Source of the DNA: an uncultured bacterium
Lineage (GTDB): Bacteria > Actinomycetota > Coriobacteriia > Coriobacteriales > Coriobacteriaceae
Length of the DNA: 53,905 bases
Direction of reading: 5' to 3'
Assembly: GCA_958349055.1 (NCBI GenBank)
Contig: CATWBO010000013.1
Span: 1-53,905 of the forward strand
In this document: positions 34,015-41,802 of the stretch, one piece after another
Layout of the letters: each line of letters begins with the position of its first letter
Position numbering within the stretch: the stretch's first letter is position 1
Made by a program: the position numbers and the translations under genes
Notes under the pieces: generated by a model
Told to the model about the DNA's origin: nothing
Databases searched by the model: none
The model's input: the letters and a program-made list of their open reading frames with translations, nothing else

Positions 34015-35412
34015 TTAGGCGCGCTCGAGGAAGGCCTTGTAGCCGCGGTAGGCCTCGTAGATGTCGGCCTTGTTGGCGACCTCCCACAGGGCGTGCATGG
34101 ACAGGACGGCAACGCCGGAGTCGATGACGTTCATGCCGTACTTGGCCATGATGTAGGCGATGGTGCCGCCGCCGCCCGCGTTGACGCGGCCGAGCTCGCA
34201 GGTCTGGAAGTCCACGCTGGCCTCGTCCATGATGTCGCGGACGAGGGCCACGTACTCGGCGTCGGCGTCGTTAGAGCCGCCCTTGCCGCGGCTGCCCGTG
34301 TACTTGTTAAAGCACAGGCCGCGACCCATGAAGGCTGCGTTTTTGGTCTCGAACTTGCCGGCATAGCCCGGGTCGAAGCCGGCGGACACGTCGGAGGAGA
34401 GCATACGGCTGTGGGCGAGTGCACGGCGCAGGGCCAGCGGGCTGCCCTCGCCGGCGAGCGTCATGATCTCGGCGACGGCGTTCTCGAAGAAGCGGCTCGT
34501 CATGCCGGTGGCGCCCACGGAGCCAATCTCCTCCTTGTCGACGATGAGCGTGATGCTCGTGCGCTCCACGTTGGCAACGTCGATCTGGGCGAGCATGGAG
34601 GGGTAAGCGCAGACACGGTCGTCGTGGCCATAGCCCAAAATCATGGAGCGGTCGAGACCCATGTCGCGGGCGGGGCCGGCGGGCACGACCTCGATCTCGG
34701 CGGAGAGGAAGTCCTCTTCCTCGACGTCGTACTGCTCTTTGAGGATGTCCAGGAACATTTGCTTGACGGGCTCCTTGGGGGCGTCCTTGTCGTCCTCATC
34801 GAACTTGACGGGGCGGCCGCCCACGATCACATCGAGGATCTCGGCGTCGACGGCGTCCTTGGCGGGCTTGGACATCTGCTCGCTCGAGAGGTGGATCAGC
34901 AGGTCGGAGATGGTAAAGACCGGGTCGTCTTCCTTGTCGCCGATGTTGATGTCGACGGTGGTGCCATCCTTTTTGCAGATGACGCCCACGAGTGCGAGCG
35001 GGGAGGCCACCCAGTGGTAGCTCTTGACGCCGCCGTAGTAGTGCGTGTCGAGGTAGGCCATGTCGCCAGCCTCGAAGGCGGGATTCTGCTTGAGGTCCAG
35101 GCGCGGCGAGTCCACGTGGGCGCCCAGGATGTTAAAGCCCTGCTCGAGCGGGGCGGTGCCCAGGTTGACGAGCATAAGGTCCTTGCCGTGGTTGGCGGCG
35201 TACACCTTGTCGCCTGCCTTGAGCTCGCGGCCTTCGGCGATCACGGTCTCCAGGTCGACGTAGCCCGCCTCCTCGGCCATCTTGATGCCGGTTTTGACGC
35301 ACAGGCGCTCGGTCTTGTTCTCGCTCAAAAACTGCTTATAGCCGCGGCAAAGCTCCTCGAGCTCCTCGATTTGCTGTGGCGTGTACTTTTTCCATGCGCA
35401 GGGACGCTCCAT
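34015..35412 (-). CDS. M18 family aminopeptidase
   Basis: This is a zinc aminopeptidase of the M18 family, which makes large tetrahedral cytosolic assemblies and removes N-terminal residues, often acidic ones. The 465-residue protein has GAHVDSPRLDLKQNP with the first metal His/Asp, DKEEIGSVGATG with the catalytic Glu pair, SSDVSAGFDPGYAGK, and a C-terminal GVAVLSMHALWEVANKADIY with the last His. The length is typical. ATG 35412 follows GAAAGGAG. It is likely monocistronic, divergent from polA. Confidence 0.92.
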   Translation of the reverse strand: MERPCAWKKYTPQQIEELEELCRGYKQFLSENKTERLCVKTGIKMAEEAGYVDLETVIAEGRELKAGDKVYAANHGKDLMLVNLGTAPLEQGFNILGAHVDSPRLDLKQNPAFEAGDMAYLDTHYYGGVKSYHWVASPLALVGVICKKDGTTVDINIGDKEDDPVFTISDLLIHLSSEQMSKPAKDAVDAEILDVIVGGRPVKFDEDDKDAPKEPVKQMFLDILKEQYDVEEEDFLSAEIEVVPAGPARDMGLDRSMILGYGHDDRVCAYPSMLAQIDVANVERTSITLIVDKEEIGSVGATGMTSRFFENAVAEIMTLAGEGSPLALRRALAHSRMLSSDVSAGFDPGYAGKFETKNAAFMGRGLCFNKYTGSRGKGGSNDADAEYVALVRDIMDEASVDFQTCELGRVNAGGGGTIAYIMAKYGMNVIDSGVAVLSMHALWEVANKADIYEAYRGYKAFLERA

Positions 35413-35578
35413 GACGCAGGCTCCTTTCGGATCGATCGTGCTGGTTGATGTACCGTGAGCCATCGTATCACGCGCGGGCCCGCGGCGGCAGGGAAGCTTG
35501 ATGTGCGGTGGTCGCGGGGCGGGGAGCGTGTAAACTGGAGTGAGCAAACCGTGCCCAGCCCAAAGCGAGGTATTCAAT

Positions 35579-38329
35579 ATGTCTGACAAGCGCCGCACCT
35601 TTGCCGTTATCGACGGCAACTCGCTCATGCACCGCGCCTTCCACGCCGTGCCGCCGACCATGAACGCGCCGGACGGTCGCCCCACCAACGCGATCTTTGG
35701 CTTTCTGAACATGTTTCTCAAGATGATCGACGCCTTTAACCCCGACGGTGTGGTTGTGGCGTTCGATAAGGGCAAGCCGCTAGTGCGCATGGAGATGCTA
35801 CCGCAGTATAAGGCGCAGCGCCCGCCCATGGACCCCGATCTGCACGCGCAGTTTCCGATGATTAAGGAGCTGCTCGGTGCGCTCAACGTGCCGATTCTGC
35901 AGTCCGAGGGCTGGGAAGGCGACGATATCCTGGGTACCATGGCGCGCCTGGGTGAGGAGGCCGGCTGCGACATGTTGCTGGTGACCGGCGACCGCGACAT
36001 GTATCAGCTCGTGACCGAGCACGTCAACGTGGTCTCGACCCGCAAGGGCCTGTCCGATGTGGCGATCATGACGCCCGAGAGCGTGGACGATCTGTATCAC
36101 GGCATCACGCCGGCGCTCGTGCCCGACTTTTATGGCCTGAAGGGCGATACGTCGGACAACATTCCCGGCGTACCGGGTATTGGCCCCAAAAAGGCAAGCG
36201 CGCTCATCGCGCAGTACGGCAGCCTGGACGAAGTCATCGCGCATGCCGACGAGGTCAAGGGCAAGATGGGCGAGAACCTGCGCGCACACATCGACGATGC
36301 CCTGCTGAGCCGCAAGGTCGCAACCATCCGTACCGATGCGCCCGTTGAGCTCGATTTTGAGGCGACGTCCTTCCCGGCGTTTTCTGCCGATGAGGTGTCC
36401 GCGGCATTGGGTACGCTTGGTATCACTGCCATGCAGAACCGTTTCTTGGCACTGATCGGTGACGAGGGTGGCGCTGCTGCCGCTGCTAGCACGTTTGAGA
36501 TGCCCACGATTGAGCGCACCGCTGCCGGCGATGCCGAGGCGCTTGCTGCCGTGGCGTCCGAGGTTACCCGTGCGATCGAGGCGGGCGAGTGGGTCGCCGC
36601 CGTGGTGGACGACGACAAGGAAGAGGGCGCGCTCTTTGGACTGACGCGCACACTGTGGTTGGCGACGTCCAAGGGCCTGTTCGCGCTCGAGGAAGCCGAT
36701 GACGGCACGCCTGCCGCTGTCGAGGGCTTCAACTTCGTCCACGGCGTGATCGCCGGCGTACTTGCGCGCCTGTTTATGGAGGGCCGTGTGGCGAGCCCGG
36801 ATATGAAGGCGCTGCTGCACGAGCTTTCGCCCATCGATTCTTCTGAGCCCGAGCTCATGGACCCGTTGTCAGTCGATTCCACGCGTATCTTCGATACCGT
36901 GGTGGCTGCCTATCTGCTGGATTCCGATCGTTCCGAGTTCGATGAGGCATATCTTGCCGATACGTATTTGCAGATGGCGTTGCCTGCGGCGCGCGGCGCA
37001 GAGGGTGCTGGTGAGAACGCTCCGGTGCCAGCCGCCCGTACTGCGGCCCTGACACTGGCGCTGGTCGCACCGCTGCGCGACCGCATGGCCCGCGAGAATG
37101 CCGCCAACGTGTTTGATGGTATTGAGATGCCGCTCGTTCCGGTACTTGCCAAGATGGAGCGCGCGGGCATGCTCGTGGATCCCGATCGGCTGCGCAGCCT
37201 GTCCGAGGGTCTGGCGACCCAGATCACCGAGGTCGAGCGCAGCATTCGTGACCTGGCAGGCGACGAGACCTTTAACATCGGCAGCCCCATGCAGCTCTCG
37301 CACGTGCTGTTTGATGTTATGGGGCTTCCGACCAAGGGCCTAAAAAAGACCAAGCGCGGCTACTATTCGACCAACGCCAAGGTGCTGAGCGACCTTGCCC
37401 GCGACCACGAGATCGTGCGCCTGATTTTGGACTGGCGTGAGAAGTCCAAGATTAAGTCGACCTATCTGGACACGCTAGGTCCGCTGCGCCGTGGTGACGG
37501 GCGTGTGCACACCACGTACAACCAGACCATCACCGCGACGGGGCGCCTGTCTTCGAGCGACCCGAACCTGCAGAACATTCCGACGCGCTCGGAGCTGGGC
37601 CGTACCGTCAAGACGGCGTTTTCGGCAGGCGAGGGCAGCGTCTTTTTGGCGGTGGACTACTCGCAGATCGAGCTACGTCTGCTGGCGCATCTCTCGGGTG
37701 ATGAGCATCTGGTACGTGCCTTTAACGAGGGCGAGGACTTTCATGCCGAGACGGCGGCGCGCGTGTTTGGCGTGCCGGTGTCCGAGGTGACGCCCGACCT
37801 GCGCAGCCGCGCCAAGGCCGTGAACTTTGGCATCGTGTATGGTCAGCAGGCCTACGGCCTGTCGCAGTCGCTGCGTATCTCGATGGCCGAGGCGCGCGAC
37901 ATGATCGATCGCTACTACGAGGCCTACCCGGGCGTGCGCACGTTCCTCGACAACGTGGTGGCGCGTGCCAAGCAGACGGGCTATGCCGAGACCATGTACG
38001 GCCGCCGTCGCCATATTCCGGAGCTCAAGGCCAAAAATCCGCAGCTCCGTGGCTTTGGCGAGCGCACGGCCATGAACCACCCTATGCAGGGCACCGCGGC
38101 CGATATCATTAAGATCGCCATGGCCCGCGTCAGCCGTCGCCTAGAAGAAGAGGGCTTTGCCGCCCACATGATTCTGCAAGTACACGACGAACTGGACTTT
38201 GAGTGCCCCGTCGACGAAGTCGAACGCCTCACCGCCATGGTCCGCGACGTCATGGAACACGTCGTAGACCTGCGCGTGCCGTTAATCGCCGAGGCCAGCA
38301 CCGGTGTGACCTGGGCAGACGCGAAATAG
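35579..38329 (+). CDS. polA: DNA polymerase I, proofreading domain degenerate
   Basis: Pol I fills gaps and removes RNA primers in replication and repair. The 916-residue protein has the 5'-3' exonuclease (about 5-290; DGNSLMHRAFHAVP, GDRDMYQLV, KGDTSDNIPGVPGIGPKKA), a central 3'-5' exonuclease-like domain, and the polymerase (about 545-916; motif A VDYSQIELRLLAHLSGDE, motif B RAKAVNFGIVYGQ, motif C LQVHDELDFE). The usual DxE of exo motif I is absent; this region reads WVAAVVDDDKEEG without DTET, so proofreading is probably lost, as in other Gram-positives. ATG 35579 has AGCGAGG upstream. Confidence 0.96.
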   Translation: MSDKRRTFAVIDGNSLMHRAFHAVPPTMNAPDGRPTNAIFGFLNMFLKMIDAFNPDGVVVAFDKGKPLVRMEMLPQYKAQRPPMDPDLHAQFPMIKELLGALNVPILQSEGWEGDDILGTMARLGEEAGCDMLLVTGDRDMYQLVTEHVNVVSTRKGLSDVAIMTPESVDDLYHGITPALVPDFYGLKGDTSDNIPGVPGIGPKKASALIAQYGSLDEVIAHADEVKGKMGENLRAHIDDALLSRKVATIRTDAPVELDFEATSFPAFSADEVSAALGTLGITAMQNRFLALIGDEGGAAAAASTFEMPTIERTAAGDAEALAAVASEVTRAIEAGEWVAAVVDDDKEEGALFGLTRTLWLATSKGLFALEEADDGTPAAVEGFNFVHGVIAGVLARLFMEGRVASPDMKALLHELSPIDSSEPELMDPLSVDSTRIFDTVVAAYLLDSDRSEFDEAYLADTYLQMALPAARGAEGAGENAPVPAARTAALTLALVAPLRDRMARENAANVFDGIEMPLVPVLAKMERAGMLVDPDRLRSLSEGLATQITEVERSIRDLAGDETFNIGSPMQLSHVLFDVMGLPTKGLKKTKRGYYSTNAKVLSDLARDHEIVRLILDWREKSKIKSTYLDTLGPLRRGDGRVHTTYNQTITATGRLSSSDPNLQNIPTRSELGRTVKTAFSAGEGSVFLAVDYSQIELRLLAHLSGDEHLVRAFNEGEDFHAETAARVFGVPVSEVTPDLRSRAKAVNFGIVYGQQAYGLSQSLRISMAEARDMIDRYYEAYPGVRTFLDNVVARAKQTGYAETMYGRRRHIPELKAKNPQLRGFGERTAMNHPMQGTAADIIKIAMARVSRRLEEEGFAAHMILQVHDELDFECPVDEVERLTAMVRDVMEHVVDLRVPLIAEASTGVTWADAK

Positions 38330-38380
38330 GGAAGCACTCCGTAAGGCAAGCTCGCCCAAGACGCAAGCCCTCACATACTT

Positions 38381-38417
38381 AAGATTTGGGACAAACACTA
38401 CTGATTAATTTGTCCCA
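38381..38417. repeat. 37-bp TTTGGGACA element, copy 1
   Basis: AAGATTTGGGACAAACA starts the element and TGTCCCA ends it, with TGGGACA/TGTCCCA as inverted ends. A second 37-bp copy at 50734-50770 has the same first 17 bases, the same last 7, and matching GAT between. The two copies are 12 kb apart in unrelated spacers, so this is a dispersed repeat and not chance. Confidence 0.8.
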
Positions 38418-38533
38418 CAGTAACCAAAACAGAGGGGAGCCCCTTCCAACAAGGAGCTCCCCTCTGCTCAAATCATTTCAGCTAAGTATCCAGACACTCA
38501 AGACGCCATCTTAGCGGCAGGAAAGTAAACCTA

Positions 38534-38662
38534 GGGCCTGGCCGGGCGGCACGGGTTAACTTTTCGTAGATTCCGCACGCAAAGAAAGCCACTTAATGTG
38601 GCTTTCGTCTTGCGCAGGACCTGACCGAGCGAAAAGTTAACCCCTGCCGCCCGGCCAGGCCC
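38534..38662. repeat. Nested GC-rich palindrome B
   Basis: The 33-base arms (38534-38566, starting GGGCCTGGCCGGGCGGCA; and 38630-38662) are complementary with one mismatch. Inside is a second hairpin, GAAAGCCAC / GTGGCTTTC at 38584-38606. The inner part of the arm (ACGGGTTAACTTTTCG) resembles palindrome A (ACGGTTTACTTTCG at 24589-24602). It lies between converging genes, with no T-run after it. Confidence 0.85.
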
Positions 38663-38672
38663 GATGGGATGG

Positions 38673-39500
38673 CTAGCGAGCCGCCAAGATGGCGTCGATG
38701 AGCGTCAGTACGCCCCCGTCGTTGTTGCTCGGAATACGCCACTTGGCGTGCGCGTTCATGTGCTCCTCGGCATTGTCCACGATAAAGCTATGCCCGACGC
38801 GCTCCAGCATGGGAATATCGTTGTAGGTGTCGCCCACGGCGGCAGCGTCGGCGATATCGATGCCCAGGTGCTCGCACAAATGTGCCACGCCCGAACCCTT
38901 GTCGACGCCCAGGTTCATAAAGTCGATCCACTCGCGGCCCGCATTGGTGACGTAGAGCTGATCCGAGAACGCGGGGCTATAGGTCTCGCGGAATGCGGGC
39001 TCGGCATCGTAGGCGGGGAAAAAGATTGAGATCTTATTGGACTCGATATCAAGGCCCTCAAAGCTGTCGACGTAGTTGATCGTGTTGTAGTACACGCTGA
39101 TCTCGTCGTGGTACTGATGGTCGCGGGCGAGCACATAGAACTCGTCGTAGCAGCACAGGACGGGAACGGCACGCGGGTCCTCCGAGGCACGAGCAAGCAC
39201 CTGCTGATACAGCGCTACATCGATGTTGCTCTTATAGATATAGCTGCCGCGATAGATGACGCAGGCTCCGTTGTCGGGACAAAAAGCAAGGCGGTTCTTA
39301 ATGCTCTCGAACATTTCCTCGAGTTTGGGGGCAGGGCGTCCGCTGGCGGGGCAGAATACAATGCCGGCGTCGGCGAGCTTGTCCAGGCGCTCATCAAGAC
39401 CCTGCGGCAACACGCGCTCGTCGGTGAGCAGTGTCTTGTCCATGTCGACGGCGAGAATCTTAATGTTTCCGATATTGGTGTCCGATTCGTAAGTTTGCAT
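38673..39500 (-). CDS. Cof-type HAD-superfamily sugar phosphatase
   Basis: This is a cytoplasmic HAD phosphatase of the Cof (IIB cap) type; such enzymes act on sugar phosphates or flavin/pyridoxal phosphates, and the substrate cannot be told. The 275-residue protein has motif I ILAVDMDKTLL, motif II PASGRP, motif III Lys in GVDKGSGVAHL, and motif IV AAVGDTYNDIPML. The cap is between. ATG 39500 follows GAAAGG. Its 3' end faces polA across a repeat-rich spacer. Confidence 0.9.
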   Translation of the reverse strand: MQTYESDTNIGNIKILAVDMDKTLLTDERVLPQGLDERLDKLADAGIVFCPASGRPAPKLEEMFESIKNRLAFCPDNGACVIYRGSYIYKSNIDVALYQQVLARASEDPRAVPVLCCYDEFYVLARDHQYHDEISVYYNTINYVDSFEGLDIESNKISIFFPAYDAEPAFRETYSPAFSDQLYVTNAGREWIDFMNLGVDKGSGVAHLCEHLGIDIADAAAVGDTYNDIPMLERVGHSFIVDNAEEHMNAHAKWRIPSNNDGGVLTLIDAILAAR

Positions 39501-39643
39501 AAAAGCGCGCCTTTCGTTTCGAAATTGTTTCAGACGTTATAACCATCAACCAGTAACCGAGCGTATTGTCGCAGGAATGGTGCGTATTTGCACTGCAATT
39601 CACAAACTAATGAAAAAACTTTTCAGAAATTTGAATTTGTCGC

Positions 39644-39671
39644 TTGTACAGCAGGCACTTTAGCGTAATAT
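39644..39671 (+). promoter_or_regulatory. Candidate argG leader promoter (TTGTAC-16-TAATAT)
   Basis: TTGTAC at 39644-39649 and TAATAT at 39666-39671 are spaced 16 bases in an AT-rich stretch, the best promoter pair in this spacer. It would start RNA near 39678, about 375 bases before the argG ATG. A TGCGTATTTGCA sequence near 39569-39580 is loosely like half of an ArgR box, but I do not claim one. Confidence 0.55.
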
Positions 39672-39774
39672 AGCGACCATCGAAAACGGAGACGGCAAAA
39701 GAGCCGCTTACCGAGGAAAAGGTACCGTTTACGATATTAGAATTGCGCCCGGAGATAGGTGAAAGGAGAGGCAG

Positions 39775-39849
39775 ATGCAGTTCGTAAAGATCATCACTAC
39801 TGCAGACAATGCCATCCGACGCCAGCGCGCAATTTCCCGACGACGATAA
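39775..39849 (+). CDS. Putative arginine leader peptide (ArgL-like) upstream of argG
   Basis: This is a 24-codon reading frame with a strong RBS (AAAGGAGAGG at 39762-39771, 3 bases before the ATG). It encodes a peptide that ends IRRQRAISRRR, so six of its last ten codons (residues 15-24) are arginine: CGA, CGC, CGC, CGA, CGA, CGA. I saw no CGA arginine codon in argG itself, so four here are striking. The stop TAA lies just before a chain of hairpins and a terminator. The design matches amino-acid leader peptides such as HisL or LeuL, but for arginine. No homology was checked. Confidence 0.7.
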   Translation: MQFVKIITTADNAIRRQRAISRRR

Positions 39850-39856
39850 CAATCGT

Positions 39857-40001
39857 CTCTGTCCGTATGGGGCCAAATGCCCCAACAGAGTCATTTTGAG
39901 GTCGTTGGGTTTTAGCACGACATAGACGCATGTTTCTAGGGCATGTTGTGCTGCTTTTTGCTATTTAACCTGATATTGCACGGTTTTTGACCTCGAAATG
40001 A
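39857..40001 (+). promoter_or_regulatory. argG attenuator: alternative hairpins and terminator
   Basis: Hairpin 1: CTCTGT (39857-39862) with ACAGAG (39885-39890), plus inner TGGGGC/GCCCCA. Terminator: AGCACGACAT (39914-39923) with ATGTTGTGCT (39943-39952, one G·T) then GCTTTTTG. Alternatives: CCCAAC (39881-39886) with GTTGGG (39904-39909), and GTCGT (39901-39905) with ACGAC (39917-39921), the second using the terminator's left arm. A 13-bp repeat, TCATTTTGAGGTC (39891-39903) and its near-complement (39989-40001), encloses the terminator. These mutually exclusive pairings are what an attenuator needs. No folding energy was computed. Confidence 0.65.
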
Positions 40002-40053
40002 CTTGCAACTGACCGATGTTCTAACTAGCTACCAAGGGCGAAAGGAAACAGCC

Positions 40054-41280
40054 ATGAGCAAGGAAAAAGTCGTTCTCGCATATTCCGGTGGTCTTGATAC
40101 ATCCGTATGTGTCAAGTGGCTCCAGGACGAGAAGAATCTCGATGTCGTTTGCGTCTGCGGCAACGTGGGCCAGGAGGAGACCGGCCTGGATGCCAAGAAG
40201 CAGAAGGCCCTCGACCTGGGCGTTCTGGATTGCCAGGTGCTCGATCTGCGCGACGAGTTCTCCGATGAGTTCCTGACTAAGGCTATCGCCGCAAACTCTA
40301 TGTACGAGAACAAGTATCCGCTGCTCTCCGCCCTGTCCCGCCCGTTGCTCGCCAAGAAGCTTGTCGAGGTCGCTCACGAGTTTGGCGCGACCTACGTCGC
40401 TCACGGCTGCACCGGCAAGGGTAACGACCAGGTTCGTTTTGAGGCTGCCGTCAAGGCCCTCGACCCCGAGCTCAAGGTTATCGCCCCGGTTCGCGAGTGG
40501 GACCTGAAGTGCCGTCCCGACGAGGTCGCCTACGCACATGCCCACAACGTGCCGGTTCCCGAGGGTGCCAACGACAACCCCTACTCCATCGACGACAACC
40601 TGTGGGGTCGCGCCATTGAGTGCGGTCACCTGGAGGATCCCTGGAACGAGCCGCTCGATGACGCCTGGGTTATGACCAAGAACCCCGAGGACGCGCCCGA
40701 CACCCCGACGTATACCGAGATTGAGTTTGAGGCCGGCAAGCCCGTCGCCGTCGACGGCAAGAAGATGAAGCTCTCCGAGATCGTCATCGCCCTCAACAAG
40801 ATCTCTGGTGACAACGGCTTTGGCCGTCTCGACCTGGTCGAGGATCGTCTGGTGGGCCTCAAGAGCCGTGAGTGCTATGAGGTTCCCGGCGCCCTGACGC
40901 TCATCACCGCCCACAAGGCACTTGAGGACATTTGCGTCGAGGGCGACCTGCTCAAGACCAAGATTAAGCTCGAGCAGGATTGGGCCACCGCCGTGTACAA
41001 CGGCCAGTGGTACAGCCCGCTCAAAAACGCGCTCGATGCCTTTATGGCCGACACCCAGAAGTTCGTGACCGGCACCGTCCGTCTGAAGTTCTTTAAGGGC
41101 AACTGCCATGTCGTCGGCCGCAAGAGCCCGTTTAGCCTGTATGACTACGGTCTGGCTACCTACGACCGCGACACTACGTTTGACGAGAAGGCCAGCGCCG
41201 GCTTTATCGAGATCGATACGCTGTCGCTCAAGACGTGGGCTAAGGTCCAGGGCCCCAGCTCTGCTGCCGCCCAGGCCTAG
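40054..41280 (+). CDS. argG: Argininosuccinate synthase ArgG
   Basis: ArgG joins citrulline and aspartate with ATP to make argininosuccinate, the next-to-last step of arginine synthesis. The 408-residue protein has the ATP P-loop LAYSGGLDTSV at its N-terminus, then YVAHGCTGKGNDQVRFE, NPYSIDDNLWGRAIECG, and the C-terminal part with GPSSAAAQA. The length is normal. ATG 40054 is preceded by GCGAAAGGA; upstream reading to 40003 has no RBS. Its leader carries the attenuator described above. argH follows about 520 bases later with a small reading frame between. Confidence 0.97.
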   Translation: MSKEKVVLAYSGGLDTSVCVKWLQDEKNLDVVCVCGNVGQEETGLDAKKQKALDLGVLDCQVLDLRDEFSDEFLTKAIAANSMYENKYPLLSALSRPLLAKKLVEVAHEFGATYVAHGCTGKGNDQVRFEAAVKALDPELKVIAPVREWDLKCRPDEVAYAHAHNVPVPEGANDNPYSIDDNLWGRAIECGHLEDPWNEPLDDAWVMTKNPEDAPDTPTYTEIEFEAGKPVAVDGKKMKLSEIVIALNKISGDNGFGRLDLVEDRLVGLKSRECYEVPGALTLITAHKALEDICVEGDLLKTKIKLEQDWATAVYNGQWYSPLKNALDAFMADTQKFVTGTVRLKFFKGNCHVVGRKSPFSLYDYGLATYDRDTTFDEKASAGFIEIDTLSLKTWAKVQGPSSAAAQA

Positions 41281-41513
41281 CGCCTCCTTCCTTTGGTATC
41301 CGCGCGGCCCATCCGCGTGATACATAACGGGCGCATGGGGTCCCTACCTTTCGTTATGCTTGCTGACACTTCTTAACATCGGTGGCCCCTACGTTCCGCC
41401 CGCATATATGATGCCGCGTCTGCGGCTGAGTCCGAGCCCCGCCGGGGTTGTCCGGCGGGGCTCCTCCTATCAATTTGACGGCCCTGCGCCTATATATATG
41501 GGGAGTATCCATT
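41281..41513 (+). other. argG-argH spacer with several hairpins
   Basis: Four hairpins lie in a row: GTATCCGCGCGG...CCGCGTGATAC (41297-41324), CATAACG...CGTTATG (41324-41357), GCCGC/GCGGC at about 41413-41425, and a perfect 12-bp stem GAGCCCCGCCGG/CCGGCGGGGCTC (41434-41463). The last is followed by only a few T, so it is a weak terminator at best. The region may process the argG mRNA or partly stop it. Confidence 0.55.
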
Positions 41514-41684
41514 ATGTTCAATGCTATCGCGCATGCTTTACTTGCCCTCGCGCCCGAGTTCGATGCTGCAAAGGTCGAGGACGTTCCTATGAGCCTAAAG
41601 GCCTGGATCGATGGTTCGCAGGGCAACATTCGGAGGGAGACGTTGGGCGCCAAGTGCATGGCGCGTCACTTCTTTGCAAATTAG
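41514..41684 (+). CDS. Possible small protein between argG and argH
   Basis: A 56-codon reading frame begins with ATG at 41514, 8 bases after GGGGAG (41500-41505). The peptide is MFNAIAHALLALAPEFDAAK followed by VEDVPMSLKAWIDGSQGN and a basic end with CMARHFFAN. It has an amphipathic N-terminus and no recognisable domain. The strong RBS and its place in an arg operon make it plausible, but the codon evidence is thin and it could be chance. Confidence 0.4.
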   Translation: MFNAIAHALLALAPEFDAAKVEDVPMSLKAWIDGSQGNIRRETLGAKCMARHFFAN

Positions 41685-41802
41685 CTATATGGCCTCGCAC
41701 ATGGTGGGGAATATGCAAAACTAGCGGTTGAGAAATCGCTTTAGCGACAGGGCGCATTGCTTTGGGCGCTTGTTTTGGGATTTGATGAAAGGGGACGGTT
41801 CC

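Larger units (their letters stand above)
38330..38672. other. Convergent spacer polA / Cof phosphatase with two repeat elements
   Basis: This 343-base gap lies between two 3' ends and has no gene. It contains the 37-bp TTTGGGACA element (38381-38417) and the large nested palindrome B (38534-38662). Between them is AGGGGAGCCCC...GGGGAGCTCCCCT-like sequence at about 38432-38465 (AGGGGAGC, then GGAGCTCCCCT) that can fold into a hairpin and may terminate polA. No reading frame with an RBS was seen. Confidence 0.7.

Noticed and set aside
33667..35448. 593-codon open frame on the plus strand, rich in Val, Gly, Asp and His
   Set aside because: It is antisense to the M18 aminopeptidase, whose motifs are unmistakable. 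Composition is that of a mirror frame in GC-rich DNA and no RBS or family motif is present.
39607..39918. 103-codon minus-strand frame across the argG leader
   Set aside because: No RBS or recognisable domain. The plus strand carries promoter-like, RBS and terminator signals that explain the sequence better.
39678..40054. T-box riboswitch for arginine in the argG leader
   Set aside because: The conserved T-box sequence (AGGGTGGNACCGCG) and a stem I with specifier loop were not found; a coding leader peptide explains the region better.
41409..41465. A second Arg-rich leader (MMPRLRLSP frame) before argH
   Set aside because: It has no RBS, and its arginines come partly from the GC hairpin itself.
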